A stretch of DNA of 64,000 nucleotides from NCBI GenBank assembly GCA_002914845.1, contig JXTC01000155.1:1-64000 (forward strand), in the 5' to 3' direction. The stretch comes from Trema orientale. Taxonomy: Eukaryota; Streptophyta; Magnoliopsida; Rosales; Cannabaceae. Position numbers and translations under genes: made by a program. Below, piece after piece: positions 13,676 to 23,728 of the stretch. Every line of letters begins with the position of its first letter. The first letter of the stretch is position 1. Below the pieces are notes generated by a model. The model was not told the DNA's origin, made no database searches, and worked only from the letters and a program-made list of their open reading frames with translations.

Positions 13676-13680
13676 GGATA

Positions 13681-14215
13681 AACTTCTGAGATTTAAATTT
13701 CTCATATTTTCTTATGTTCTTTTTTATTTGCTAATCTCTTTAAAAAGTTAGTCGTTAACTTAATTTTTAGGATTTTTAAGCTATTATTTACAAACACAAT
13801 TACTCTTCTGAGGAAGAGAGAAAGCTCATTTCAACAATATTATTAGAAGTCACGGTAAGTTCATCCAAGCTTACAAAAACCTAAACTTAATCTAACTGAA
13901 TAAAATTGATTTTTCAAGACTTACGATTTGGTTAAAGACTTAAAACAACGAGGCTTTCAGTATGTTAGGAATAACATGTGATCTAAAGTTTTGTTATTCC
14001 ATATGAGCTTCTTGGGGAGAGGGAAAAAGAAAAACAAACCTGCTTGCTAAATAATTAAACAACAATGACAAAAGGGGAGGTGGAGGAAATAGAAATGTAA
14101 TAGAGCCAACTAACCTATATTGTATAGATGGTCACGGAAAAGCTGCTACTCATGATACCATCTATTTCGTTGTGATACCATCTATCTTTAATGCAAAAGG
14201 ATTCGAATTGATTTA
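13681..14215. other. Intergenic, no gene seen
   Basis: No coding signal is visible. A short local repeat (gataccatctat, twice near 14154-14185) lies at the right side. The last ~28 bp (14186-14213) resembles the sequence just right of the nested Harbinger-like element (15421-15448). Confidence 0.5.
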
Positions 14216-14295
14216 GGTAGCGTTTAGTTTGAAGGAAACAAATAGAATAGGCACAGAAGTAGAAATACAATAGAATTAGAATAGGAATAGAATGA

Positions 14296-14744
14296 GGGGT
14301 CTTATAGCAAAATAACCTAATTTTGGGTCTATTTTAAATAAATATCCATTATTAAATGTTATAGCAAAATGATTGGTATATCAAGCATTTATACTACTTG
14401 TAAAATGTTATCAACCCAATATAAAAATTTATATAATTAATATATGAACTAAAATTAATATATAAATAAGGGGATGGCTACGGTAGGGGCGTCCTTACGT
14501 AGGGTCATGCCTTAATTATCGTTGGATGGGAATCTGTTAATCTGTGAAGAATCTATTTATATACAGATTCTCATCCAACGGTGAATAGACAGGGCCCTAC
14601 ATAGGGGCGCCCCTACTGTAGACGCGCCCTATAAATATATACATCAAGTATAAAAATACATGTATCTGGACATTTAGTTATAAAAAAAAAAATAGACATT
14701 TACCTAAATCAAGTGAAAAAAATGGATATCCATTAAAATTTCTC
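14296..14744. mobile_element. Family D MITE with 8-bp duplication, interrupted
   Basis: This family D copy is flanked by a perfect 8-bp duplication TAGAATGA (14288-14295 and 14745-14752). It starts ggggtcttatagcaaaat and ends taaaatttctc. The ~290-bp unit is lengthened by the internal family E insertion. Sister copies lie at 22481-22765, 32556-32845 and 33039-33330. The 8-bp duplication is typical of hAT-type elements. Confidence 0.75.
14470..14639. mobile_element. Family E MITE, 9-bp duplication (Mutator-like)
   Basis: This 170-bp element has inverted ends ggggatggctacggtagggg and (reverse of the right end) gggcgcgtctacagtagggg. Flanks are tataaataa (14461-14469) and tataaatat (14640-14648), an 8-of-9 match. 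The interior contains a short inverted pair around atttatatacagattctc. It is nested inside the family D copy. Confidence 0.8.
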
Positions 14745-15425
14745 TAGAATGACCAACTGAATCTAATTCTTACATATAGCTGAGCATTGGAATTAATCAT
14801 AACTACTATGTTTGGTTAATATTTGGAATGAAATGAAATAATTACTCTTTTACAAAGATAACCCCACTTTTTAACCACATATATTCAACAAATATTCATA
14901 TCAAACAAAGAAACTAATATTCATGAAAAAAAAAAAAAGATCTGAACAATTAAAATGGATATATTTTATAATAAAATATTCTATACGAAAGACAAAGAAG
15001 ATTAAAACATGAAAAAAAAAATAAAGTTTTGATGTGCTTTTTGAATGATTGATACAAAAGAAGGGGAAAAAAAATTAAGAAACGTTCATACCTGGGAATT
15101 GGTCTATTATTAGATTGTTGATTTTGTCTCCTCGGCAAGAGAATTTTCTTTCAAGTGTAGGAAAATATGGTAAAGGGCGTACAAGGTATACAAAATTAAG
15201 GTAAATATTTCAGATATTTTAAAAGAGATTTTGAAAAATAATAATATTTTAAATTTTATATTGAAATGGAATAACTATTCCAGTGGTCTAGTTTAGAAGT
15301 TACAATTTGCCTAATTTCATGGAACAACAATTCCAATGACACTATTTTTTAGTCAAATCAGACAAAAAAAATAGCTTTTATTGGAATTATCATTCCATCA
15401 TCAAACCAAACCAAACACATCCTTA

Positions 15426-15729
15426 ATGTAAGAAGATTCGTATTGATAATTGTTAAAACATCAGTATTAATGCTTACATTTGACATGGTAATAGCGTTTA
15501 ATAGAAATAGTACTGTTGATTTTGCCAAAAAAAAAAAAAACACTAATAATAGTACTGTTGAGTCACGAACAGCCATAAGCCCAATACTTAAACAGGGGGC
15601 CAAGCCACGAGCCCCATTATCGTTCCTACCGACAGTCTTAAAGCGCCCTTCCCAATTATTCACCGATTCATTCTTCTGCGGAATCCAACCCAATTAAACT
15701 TTCCGTGACACGTGAAATCTGACTTTCCA
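15426..15729. other. Less AT-biased spacer, no gene seen
   Basis: A short open frame on each strand overlaps here, but neither resembles a known protein. The patch 15590-15700 has near-average GC, in contrast to its surroundings, and leads into the promoter-like module at 15730. It could be a relic of a gene start, but no homology is visible. Confidence 0.35.
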
Positions 15730-15787
15730 CACGCGGTGCCGGTTTAGATAAAGCCTCAGATATTTTTCGCCTTATTCATTATAAATA
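15730..15787 (+). promoter_or_regulatory. Promoter-like module: G-box-like, GATAA, evening element, TATA
   Basis: In order on the plus strand: cacgcggtgccg (15730), tagataa (about 15745), agatatttt (15758-15766, the reverse complement of the evening element AAAATATCT) and a TATA-like attataaata (about 15777). An ACACGTG motif lies just upstream, near 15707. The block aligns with 18516-18551 in motif order and spacing (28 versus 27 bp from cacg to agatatttt). No gene follows; a family E element begins at 15797. The motifs are seen directly; a regulatory role is inferred. Confidence 0.4.
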
Positions 15788-15796
15788 TACTTTAAT

Positions 15797-16109
15797 GAGA
15801 ATGACTACGGTAGAGAATCTATTTATATAGAAATTCCCATCCAACGGTGAATAGACAGGACTCTATTTATATAGAAATTCCCATCCAACGGTGAATAGAC
15901 AGGACTCTATTTATATAGAAATTCCCATCCAACGGTGAATAGACAAGACTCTATTTCTATGTGAAGAATAACGAAAATATGTAGAGAATCTATTTATATA
16001 GAAATTCCCATCCAACGGTGAATAGACAGGACTCTTTCTCTACATATATAGAAATTCCCATCCAACGGTGAATAGACAGAACTCTATGTTGTGCCCTACC
16101 GACGCGCCC
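15797..16109. mobile_element. Family E MITE with internal 44-bp minisatellite
   Basis: The ends match family E (left gactacggta, right gacgcgccc), but the middle holds five copies of a unit containing aaattcccatccaacggtga. The first three have a 44-bp period (ccaacgg at 15841, 15885 and 15929). Copies four and five lie at 16012 and 16062, separated by unrelated spacer. The plain family E elements have one such unit, so the array arose by local expansion inside the element. Target duplication is unclear. Confidence 0.8.
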
Positions 16110-16618
16110 TAAAAAATCTTTAATAAAAATAAGTAAGGTTTTTCTTTATTTAAATTTCTAACCCACGGCGTAGAAAAACTACAAAACGACAGATCGGTCC
16201 CATTAAAAAATCATATATCTTAACGTCTCATTAGTCGGAAACAACAAAGAAAATTTTCAAGATGAGAGCAACTTTATAATGTTCAAAAGCTTGGTAGAGA
16301 AATTTCGAGGGAAAATATCAGAATATTTCTTTTGTATTTTCTTGAATTATATTTGTCCTGGTAATCAAAATAACCTAGTAGTGAGTGAGCGATGTGCAAT
16401 GTGAAAAACAAAACATTCATGTGAATTATGTGAGAATAAAAACCATTAATATTTCATTTCAAGGCAAGATAGAACATCTATTTTCAACGACCAGTAACAT
16501 AGGACCATCGATCAAAAATAGAGAGCGCACCAGTAACAGAGAACCACAACATTAAAAACTCAACATCCAAACCCTAGCCCAACCAACCCACCCAAACAAA
16601 AAACACCAAACCCTAAAC

Positions 16619-17430
16619 CTAGTTTCTCCAGTTTCCTTCGGCGGCAGCACCACCTCCACCTCTGCTGGAGTACCGGGACCCACCGTCACCATACCCACGC
16701 TCACGGCCACCACCTCCGTAGCCACCACTACCGCCATATCCACCACCGCCACCGCCGTAGCCACCGCCTCCACGGCTGTAGCCGCCGCCTCCACCACCTT
16801 CACGGCGCCCACCGCCGTATCCACCACCACCGCCGCCGCGGCTGTATCCACCACCACCACCACCTCCGCTTCCGCGTGACTGAGCCTCGTTGACGGTGAT
16901 GTTGCGACCGTCGAGGTTTTGGCCGTTCATGCCCTCGATGGCGTCCCTCATGGCCTTCTCGTTGGAGAAAGTGACGAAACCGAACCCCCTCGACCTTCCG
17001 GTCTCGCGATCGTTGATGATCTGAACCAAAATCAAACATTACTTATCAGATCTAAGCAAAAACTCGAAAAATAAAAACAATAAATTATAAAAACAAAATA
17101 AAATAAAATAAAATAAAACAAAACAAAACCGATCGGATCTTCGTCTTTAGAGAAAAGATGAAGATGAACGTACCGATTTAGGGTGAGAAAAATAAGTATC
17201 ATTATAGTAACAGAATAGTAACAAAACACAGTGACAGAGCAGAAGAGAGCACAGAGAGATCAGATGGGTTCGACAAAGCCGAATCGGGTCAGATCCGATC
17301 TCTGCAACAAACGGACCTTCGATTCAACGATCTCGCCGAACTGTGCGAAAGCTTGCTCCAGTGAGTGACTGTCGGTGGCCCATGCGAGCCCTCCGACAAA
17401 GCATCTATACTCGACATCAGCGGAACCCAT
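16619..17430 (-). CDS. Glycine-rich RNA-binding protein, GRP7/GRP8 type (2 exons)
   Basis: This is a small RNA chaperone and splicing regulator of the plant class IV glycine-rich family. Exon 1 is 17430-17317 (38 codons, start MGSADVEYRCFVGG) and exon 2 is 17020-16619 (133 codons plus stop), giving 171 residues. The 296-bp intron (17316-17021) is GT-AG, in phase 0, between K38 and I39, the position known in Arabidopsis GRP7. The RRM spans about residues 6-84: RNP2 is CFVGGL (10-15) and RNP1 is RGFGFVTF (49-56). From about 88 to 163 the chain is glycine-rich with Tyr, Ser and Arg (GGGGYSRGG repeats), ending EGNWRN. The start was chosen at MGSADVEY, the conserved family start; an in-frame upstream ATG would add 11 odd residues. 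Nucleus and cytoplasm are the expected locations. Arabidopsis relatives are clock-controlled and limit their own expression through splicing. Reading frames are intact. GC is far above the surroundings because of the glycine codons. Confidence 0.95.
17021..17316 (-). other. GRP intron with possible cryptic 5' splice site
   Basis: The intron begins GTCCGTTTG and ends TTTTGGTTCAG. A much stronger-looking donor, CGGTACGT, lies inside it (GT at 17173-17172), 143 nt from the normal donor. Using it would keep the first half of the intron, whose frame runs into a stop after about 19 codons. A T/G-rich tract (TTTTGTTTTGTTTTATTTTA type) follows the cryptic donor. In Arabidopsis GRP7 a cryptic intronic donor gives an unproductive transcript; the same arrangement here is inferred, not shown. 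Confidence 0.6.
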
Positions 17431-17543
17431 TGGAAATTGTAACACACACAAAGAGAACAACACAACAAAAAAAAGAGAATCGGACTCGTTTCAGAATCCG
17501 CCTCCCAAAAACAGCCTGAGGAAGAAGATGAGTCCCTCAAGTG

Positions 17544-17553
17544 TTATTATATA
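17544..17553 (-). promoter_or_regulatory. TATA box of the GRP gene
   Basis: Read on the minus strand, CTATATAATAAC lies about 115-120 bp upstream of the GRP start codon, a suitable distance for a 5' leader of roughly 85-90 nt. The leader then carries CT-rich sequence, as is usual for highly expressed plant genes. No other TATA-like site is closer. Confidence 0.65.
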
Positions 17554-18284
17554 GAGGTTGGGTGCGTCTCAACCCTAGTTGGGTTTCAAAACCCTATTAT
17601 GCGTGTTGCGCCTCAATCCCCGGTTTGTCTTAACCATGGTTAATTCTAGGGCGGTGAAGTGAATAGTATGCGCTCACAATGCCGTGTTTGGTTACTTATT
17701 CTACTCTATCCTTATTCAGTTTTAGGATATACTTCTTTTCTAAAAGATATTATTAAGACTTTTAACTAAGTTTTTTTTTTTTTTTTAATGGCTTTCTTTA
17801 ATTTTAGTTGACATGGATGACAAGGGTCATGGGGCTCAAAGGGGGCAACTCTGAATTCTACTTTTTTTGTATTGAGTTAGACTATTTTTATAATTAAAGC
17901 ATATTTGATTTTTGCCCCTCTAAATTAAATTTTTAGTTCCACTCAGGACAACATAAAATACAATAAAAATCATTAACTACTCTTAGATTGACTATTTCTT
18001 GTAATTATTTTAATGCCTATTTTAAATTTTAAATTTTGATATAGGATTGATATCATATACATAGTAGTATCCCACAATAATAAGAACGGGTAGTTTTTAC
18101 AAATTTAATTTACAGATGTAAATATTTGTTCAACAATATTTTTGTGTATGTTTTAAGTTTCTAAAAGTGAAATAAAAGAAGAATAATAATTTTTAGAACG
18201 TTGTTTGATAATCTCTACTATCTATTTATTAAAAATAATAATAGCTCTAAAATTTTATTTAAAAAAAAAAGACTATAAATAAAA

Positions 18285-18417
18285 AGACTTGGTTGAGGGT
18301 CAGCTTATAAATAAAAAAGAAAATTCTTGAAACAAGACTTGGTTGGGGGTAAGCTTATAATGTCAACCAAACAACAGACTTGGTTGGGGGTAAGCTTATA
18401 ATGTCAACCAAACAACA
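18285..18417 (+). repeat. Short tandem repeat, 41-bp unit
   Basis: Two near-perfect 41-bp units (18335-18375 and 18376-18416) begin agacttggttgggggtaagc. A third, partial copy (18285-18310) lies 50 bp to the left. The array lies about 0.75 kb upstream of the GRP TATA box. No function is evident. Confidence 0.8.
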
Positions 18418-18515
18418 GGACTTGTAAGGAAGAGGTGGGCAAGTAGTGAAGTGTGGTTTAGTTGAGGAACGCGGTGTTGAAGGCGTGGCTGCTTTTAGGG
18501 TCCATCTTCAGTCAT

Positions 18516-18583
18516 CACGTGGTGCCGATAGATAAGATAAAAAGATATTTTCCAAACCTCGAAAATATCTAGTATTATAAAGA
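18516..18583. promoter_or_regulatory. Light/clock-type module: G-box, I-box, two evening elements
   Basis: A perfect G-box CACGTG (18516-18521) is followed by gatagataagata (an I-box-like GATAAG), then two evening elements facing each other: agatatttt (18543-18551, reverse strand) and AAAATATCT (18562-18570, forward strand). A TATA-like tattataaag follows at about 18573. The block lies about 1 kb upstream of the GRP TATA box and aligns with 15730-15766. Evening elements are known to drive dusk expression of CCR2/GRP7 in Arabidopsis. Whether this serves the GRP gene or is the start of a lost plus-strand gene is open. Confidence 0.5.
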
Positions 18584-20810
18584 CGGACCTGCCCTCCCAC
18601 TTTCCACCAAATTGCTTACCTGACCCGACCCTGGAGATAGACTTTTTGTTGTTTAGTCAGGTCGGCATATACATTAGCACATTACATTACTCTACTGCCT
18701 GGAAGGGAAATTTTTCCGCCCAGAAAGGAAAAATATATTCATATAAATAATTTTGATTAAAAACAAAAAGGGTTGGCGCACCAAGTTTAGAAAAAATTAG
18801 ACCTAATTTTTAAAACAACCATTACTTGATATCAAAAATTATTATATCAATGTCAAAAAACAAAATATCCAACTGATTATTTAAAACAACCATTTCTTGG
18901 CTTTATTTTTATCACTTTTTCTTTTCAAAGAAATCCATTTTGTTTATTATTTATCCTCAACCAAAGTAATTGCAAAAGGAGAGGTTTCGATTAAAAAATG
19001 GTAGCTGTGAAATTTCTTCAATGTTTATTAAAAAATTAATATTTGGCTAATTAACCTCAAGTTTATGCACAAAAAAATATAGAAAAACTTATACCACTAC
19101 TGTTTATTCTATCTAACTATAAATTTTTATGCTCTAATTTTAGACCATTTTTCTTTTTCAAAAATTTGTTAACTTAGACCACTACTGTTTATTCTATCTA
19201 ACTATAAATTTGTTGTCTTACTCAAATCAATTCTAAACGAGAAATTTCGTTGTTAAAAGTTGTGGTTAATAAAGTAAAAATTGTTGTTAATTTTAATTTA
19301 ATTAGCTTTTAAATATTTGGCTACTTAACTCGATGATATCTCGTGCATTTTGACCACTACTTTAAATAGTGGCCCATTTTGAGATTACATATGTGTAATT
19401 ATAGTAAATGTCTGTTTTTTTTTCCTATAGTTAAACGATCGAGTACAATAGGTCTTTTATATTGAGTACATCTAGGAAAAATTATACATAACTCATTTTT
19501 TCAGTCCAATAAATTAAATGTAACATTTGTTATGTTTTTTACCACTTTTTAAAATTGAAATGACTTTTTCATCTCTCACTTAAATAATTATCTCATCTTT
19601 ATCTACGACTCACTCACTCTCTCCACGCTCATCTCCCTCTCTTTCTAGTCCTCACCTCTCTTATTTCTTCATTCTAAACAACGAACGGAGACAACCTCAA
19701 ATCTACACCGACTAGGACTCCGATTTTAGGCGTCAGAGAGAACCTGGAATGTAGTAACGACGAATTCCGTTGTAGGCAGTGGTGAGGATTTTTCTTCTTG
19801 TAGCGACGAAGACCTCAATTCTCGATCGTGGTGACAATGACCTCGACTTTCATGTAGTGACGATCTTAATTCTTAGATGGCAATTTTGATTTTAGTTTTG
19901 AGATTTTAAAAGACCTACTTCCTTTTAGTATATCTCAATACTCACTTCAAGCGTGATGAAATGTATGAAAGATTTAAGAATATTGGACTCCAATCAAAAA
20001 TTAGACTGTTTAAATGTAAAAATATAATATTGCTCACGTTAAATTTGAGGTTTATTATGCAAAAAGTCCATTCTACAATTTTTTTTCATTTTTGCTATTG
20101 ATCCTTTTATATGAAGGATAATTGTAATATAAATATAACTATTGATTTTATAAATATTCAGTTCAACTGCTACTTAACAAATAATATTTTTAAGAACCTT
20201 TGAAAAAAAAAAATTTGTTTTAAGAGCTAGCATTCTTAAAGAAAAAAATTGGAAAAATAAGCTCAATAGTAGTTTGTAAAATCAAATATTTAGATTTAGC
20301 AGTTTTCTTAAAATAAATTCGTTTATAGCAGTTTTTTATTATAAAGTTCCAAATAATACCTTTAACTTTTATATAATTGATTGAGCTTTGTTTACATAAC
20401 CTAATATATTAAATTATAAACTTAACTTCAACCAGACACATTTATATGTTGAGTTTAAAAACAATGAAGAAAATTATTAAAACTGCAATGTTTTAGGAAA
20501 AAAAATGCTAAAAGTGAAGAACAATACTTGAAAATTGCTATTTGTGAAAGAACACTTGAACATTTCTTACAATTGGAGCTTGGAAGGTTAAAAGGGAAAA
20601 AAAAAAAAAAAAGTGTTTTGTATCATAACTAATTTTTTTATTTTTAAAAATAGAAAACTATTTTTTGAGAATAAATAAGAGAGTTTGGCTATGTTCTTTA
20701 AGAACAGTTTTAAAAATATAGTTAAAAAAGATAAAAAATTCAGAGAATAACAAAATGTTACATTCAATGTTTCTAAAAAGCATAACAATGATAATTAAAG
20801 AAACTCATTC
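18584..20810. other. Intergenic, no gene seen
   Basis: The stretch is mainly AT-rich. A GC-richer patch at about 19600-19880 contains repeated short blocks such as gtagtgacgat, gtagcgacgaag and gtagtaacgacgaa. It resembles captured or decayed coding DNA, but I cannot assign it. No RNA gene is visible. Confidence 0.45.
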
Positions 20811-21192
20811 TCTCATGACTTCTTATACCCAGTCTCTCTCATAATTTCCTCTCTCATTGTTCTCTCTAATTATTTTCTTTTTCCTTATTTTCTCTCATTG
20901 CATTCTCTCTTCTCACTTTTTCTTTCATCACTTTATCTCTCCTAATTCTTTCTAATTTATTTCTCTCTCCTTATTCTCTCTTCTCATTCTTTTTGATCAC
21001 ATATACTCTATATCACTTTCTCTCTCCTCATTCTCTCTTATGACTTTTTTCTCTTATTTTTTTTCATATCTTTCTCTCTCATTATTCTTTTTTATCTTTT
21101 TTTATCCCCTTATTTTTTTTTTTTGCATTCTTTCTCTTTAATTTCTATTGTTTTTTTTTAATAAAATTATCACGTCTTTCTCTAACTTTATA

Positions 21193-21223
<31 letters not shown>

Positions 21224-21330
21224 ATTAGTTTCTCTCTTTTTATTATCTTTTATGAGTCATTTTCTCTTGCTATCTTATATCCAGGTTCTCCGTCATTAAT
21301 TTTTCTCTTCTTTTTTTTTTTTTTTTTTTG
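20810..21330 (+). repeat. TC-rich low-complexity tract with (CT)n microsatellite
   Basis: About 500 bp consist almost only of T and C with recurring ttctctctc. A clean (CT)n run lies at about 21192-21225 and a poly-T run at 21309-21330. This is simple-sequence expansion with no sign of a gene. Confidence 0.8.
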
Positions 21331-21693
21331 AGAAAACTTGGTTTTATATGATAAAATTTCAAAAAAAAGATTAAAATTCCCGAATTTTGAAATTTGAAAA
21401 ATCTTAGATTTATATAGTAAAATGGATGATGATAGGTATACCAAAATGTATACCAAATTTTTAATTGTCACTATTCAATTGGTATATTAAAATTTTCCAC
21501 AAGTAAAGTAATCATATTCACCAATTGAATGTTGCCAACTTACATGCCATATGTGTTGGTATTAAAAATTTAGTAAAAATTTTAGGATACCTAACATTAT
21601 GCATAATAAAATATCCCTTTTGAAAATTCTTAAAAAGCTGTTATTTTTTACCAATTGACGAGTGCATAAGTTAACTGGTCAAGTTACCTCTAA

Positions 21694-22087
21694 AGGGTCG
21701 TATGGTATGGGGAGCTCTGAGTTTGCAAATTAATGAAGATGCTAAGGAGGGTGATGTGATTGTATGGAAACTTAAATATTTGTGTTTGGTTGTGCATTAG
21801 AATCTTTTTTCAAGTTTCCAGAGAATGTCAAAAAAACTGTGTTTGGTTGCATATGGAATAGAAATCTCGAAGAAAAGATAGAGTTAAAAAATTGTCATTT
21901 TATTGTGGGCCCATGGATTCAAATGAAGGTTAATATGAAATCACCTATTTGGGTGGGTTTTGTATTACTTCAAAACATGGCTAAGTCAACTCATTGGATT
22001 TCACATTTTCATGGATCAAAAAGCAAAATTCATAACAAATATGAGAATCTTTCATATTCCCAAGAACTCTCCATACCAAACAGCCTG
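21694..22087. mobile_element. Harbinger-like MITE with TAA duplication
   Basis: The left end agggtcgtatggtatgg pairs with the right end (reverse: aggctgtttggtatgga), and TAA flanks both sides (21691-21693, 22088-22090). The interior keeps the inner inverted block ggagctct / agaactctcc. The 102-codon open frame spanning it is a by-product of the element. Confidence 0.65.
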
Positions 22088-22480
22088 TAAAAAACTTGAA
22101 TACCTTTAAAAATACCAATTTTGAAGAAAAAAATAGTATTTTTTTCAATAATTTTGAAAAGTAATATTTTTAAATAAAATTTAAAAATCATATTTTAATA
22201 AATAAATATGTTCAAAAAAGTCATCAGGATTTTTAAAATTTTGGAGTTTGGGCTTAGATTTTTGTAAGAAATCTTTTTTTTATTCATTACTTTTTTCTCT
22301 TACGACTTAATCTCTCTTCCTTCTCGCATTTGAATTTCTCTATCATCACTCTTTATTGAATTTCTCTTTCTATTTTTTTTTTCTAAAAACTCTTTTTGAA
22401 AAATATTTGCCATATACCTTTTGTTTTGAAATAATAATTTTTGTTCTCATATCTGAAAACACAAATGAAAAAAAGAGGAG

Positions 22481-22765
22481 GGGGTCTTATAGCAAAATGA
22501 TAAAATTTTTGGTCTATTTTAAGAAAATGTCCCTTTTTTAAATTTTGTAGCAAATATAGCTATTATATCAATGTACATGTTAACTACAAAATATGATGTA
22601 CTAAGTATAAAAATTAATATACTCAATACGTAAATTAAAGCTAGTATGTAATTAGATGTGTCAAGTATAAAACTGCATATACTCTGTTATTTAACTATGA
22701 AAAATTGACATTTATTACAACAAAATGTGAAAAAAGGATATATATTCTAATTTTCGACCAAAAAA
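22481..22765. mobile_element. Family D MITE, copy 2
   Basis: It starts ggggtcttatagcaaaat like the copy at 14296, shares the inner blocks aaaatgtcccttttt and ggatatatattctaattt, and ends near 22765. It is more diverged than the pair at 32.6 and 33.0 kb. Target duplication is not clear. Confidence 0.6.
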
Positions 22766-22915
22766 CAGAAAACAATGCCTAACATATCCTAACTATCTGG
22801 ATCTGAGCTCCCCGTGTAATTGTTGTACCATATGGGCCATAGCCCATAAGCAATGGGCTATCCAGATACTGGCCACTACTGAATACTGATTGGGCTTCTT
22901 TCAAAATTCTATACC

Positions 22916-23224
22916 TAAAGTACCAAAAATTGAAAATTCCGGATGGGCCAATTGTTTGAAAAATCTCGAATTAATTTAGAAAAATATCACTTTTCTTCAA
23001 AATCGGTATTTATCAATAGTACTCGAGATAACTAGTTATGTTACTTGGAGTAACCAATCTAGTTAGTTAGTTACTTCAAGTATCTCATCAATCAATAAAA
23101 AGTGATATTTTTCTAAATACTTTTGAAAGTGATATTTTTTCTAATTAAAAATGGGAATTTTTCAAAGAATTTCAAAACCCGGAATTTGTCACACTTTTTG
23201 AAAAATTACCACGAAAAATTAAAT
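22916..23224. repeat. Repeat family B, copy 1
   Basis: The left arm carries ccaaaaattgaaaattccgg and gaaaaatctcgaatt; the core carries gagataactagttatgttac and related pairs; the right arm ends in aaaattaaatttccgc. Other copies are at 25826-26325, 26950-27215 (cut short) and 31617-31985. It is probably a non-autonomous DNA element with inverted arms. Confidence 0.55.
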
Positions 23225-23282
23225 TTCCGCGTAATGATTTAAAGCTTGCTCTACCTATGTTACGCAAGATTAATTAAATATC

Positions 23283-23600
23283 AATATTTATAAGAAATGT
23301 CCATTTTTCCAGATCAATTTAAAAAATAGCCATTTTTTTACACCTATTCAATTAACTACTGTTTTATAATTTTATTTTGATAAACAGTCAGTTTTTTACT
23401 TGATCTATTTTTTGAAAAAAAATAAATTTTATACAAAATAAATCAATTTTAAACAGAATAAATCAATATATTTTGATATATCTAATATAAAAAAATGGCT
23501 ATTTTTCAAATAAGTTTTAAAATTCAGCCATTGTTTGATAGTGTTTGAAAAGTGATCCAAAATTCAGCCATTTGGGTTAAAAGCCCATTAAATATTTATA
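23283..23600. repeat. Repeat family G, copy 2
   Basis: This copy is homologous to 5300-5640, sharing aaataaatcaatatattttg and the right end attcagccatttgggttaaa. As at 5.3 kb, a family C element follows it shortly after. Confidence 0.55.
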
Positions 23601-23728
23601 GCTTTTTGAGAACTGAAATAATGAGGCAAACTAAACGTTGATTACTGAAATTCGAATATATGGACAATGAAAGATGAAGATTTACTAAGGAAACATAAAA
23701 GTAAAGAAACAAAAGAGGAAAAGAAAGG

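Larger units (their letters stand above)
7106..13680 (+). mobile_element. Ty1/copia LTR retrotransposon, two LTRs, broken
   Basis: This is a full-length but degraded copia element of about 6.57 kb, bounded by a perfect 5-bp target duplication GGATA (7106-7110 and 13676-13680). Parts in order: 5' LTR, methionine-tRNA-type primer site, a long leader, gag (about 8840-9600, with a zinc-knuckle-like motif near 9570), protease region (about 9690-9960), integrase (about 10030-10870), reverse transcriptase (about 11330-12200), RNase H (about 12200-12846), purine tract and 3' LTR. The order integrase before reverse transcriptase is diagnostic of copia. The coding region is broken many times (of the order of ten), so the element is a fossil. 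The LTRs agree at about nine positions in ten by eye, which suggests an insertion some millions of years old. Confidence 0.93.
14216..15422. mobile_element. Harbinger-like element, host of two nested insertions
   Basis: The outer element has TIR-like ends (ggtagcgtttagtttg on the left; the right end read in reverse is ggatgtgtttggtttg) and a 3-bp duplication TTA on both sides (14213-14215, 15423-15425), as expected for PIF/Harbinger elements. The interior keeps the gaatagaat/attccattc inverted composition common in such elements. A family D element (14296-14744) is inserted in it and itself contains a family E element (14470-14639). No transposase is encoded. Confidence 0.65.

Noticed and set aside
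16552-17039. Other minus-strand frames in the GRP gene (Val/Ala-rich and Arg/Trp-rich)
   Set aside because: They are alternative readings of the glycine-codon tract; the RRM frame with RNP1 and RNP2 is the real one.
21190-21230. CT microsatellite considered as the 5' leader of a gene
   Set aside because: No TATA box, start codon or reading frame follows; the whole 500-bp tract is low complexity.
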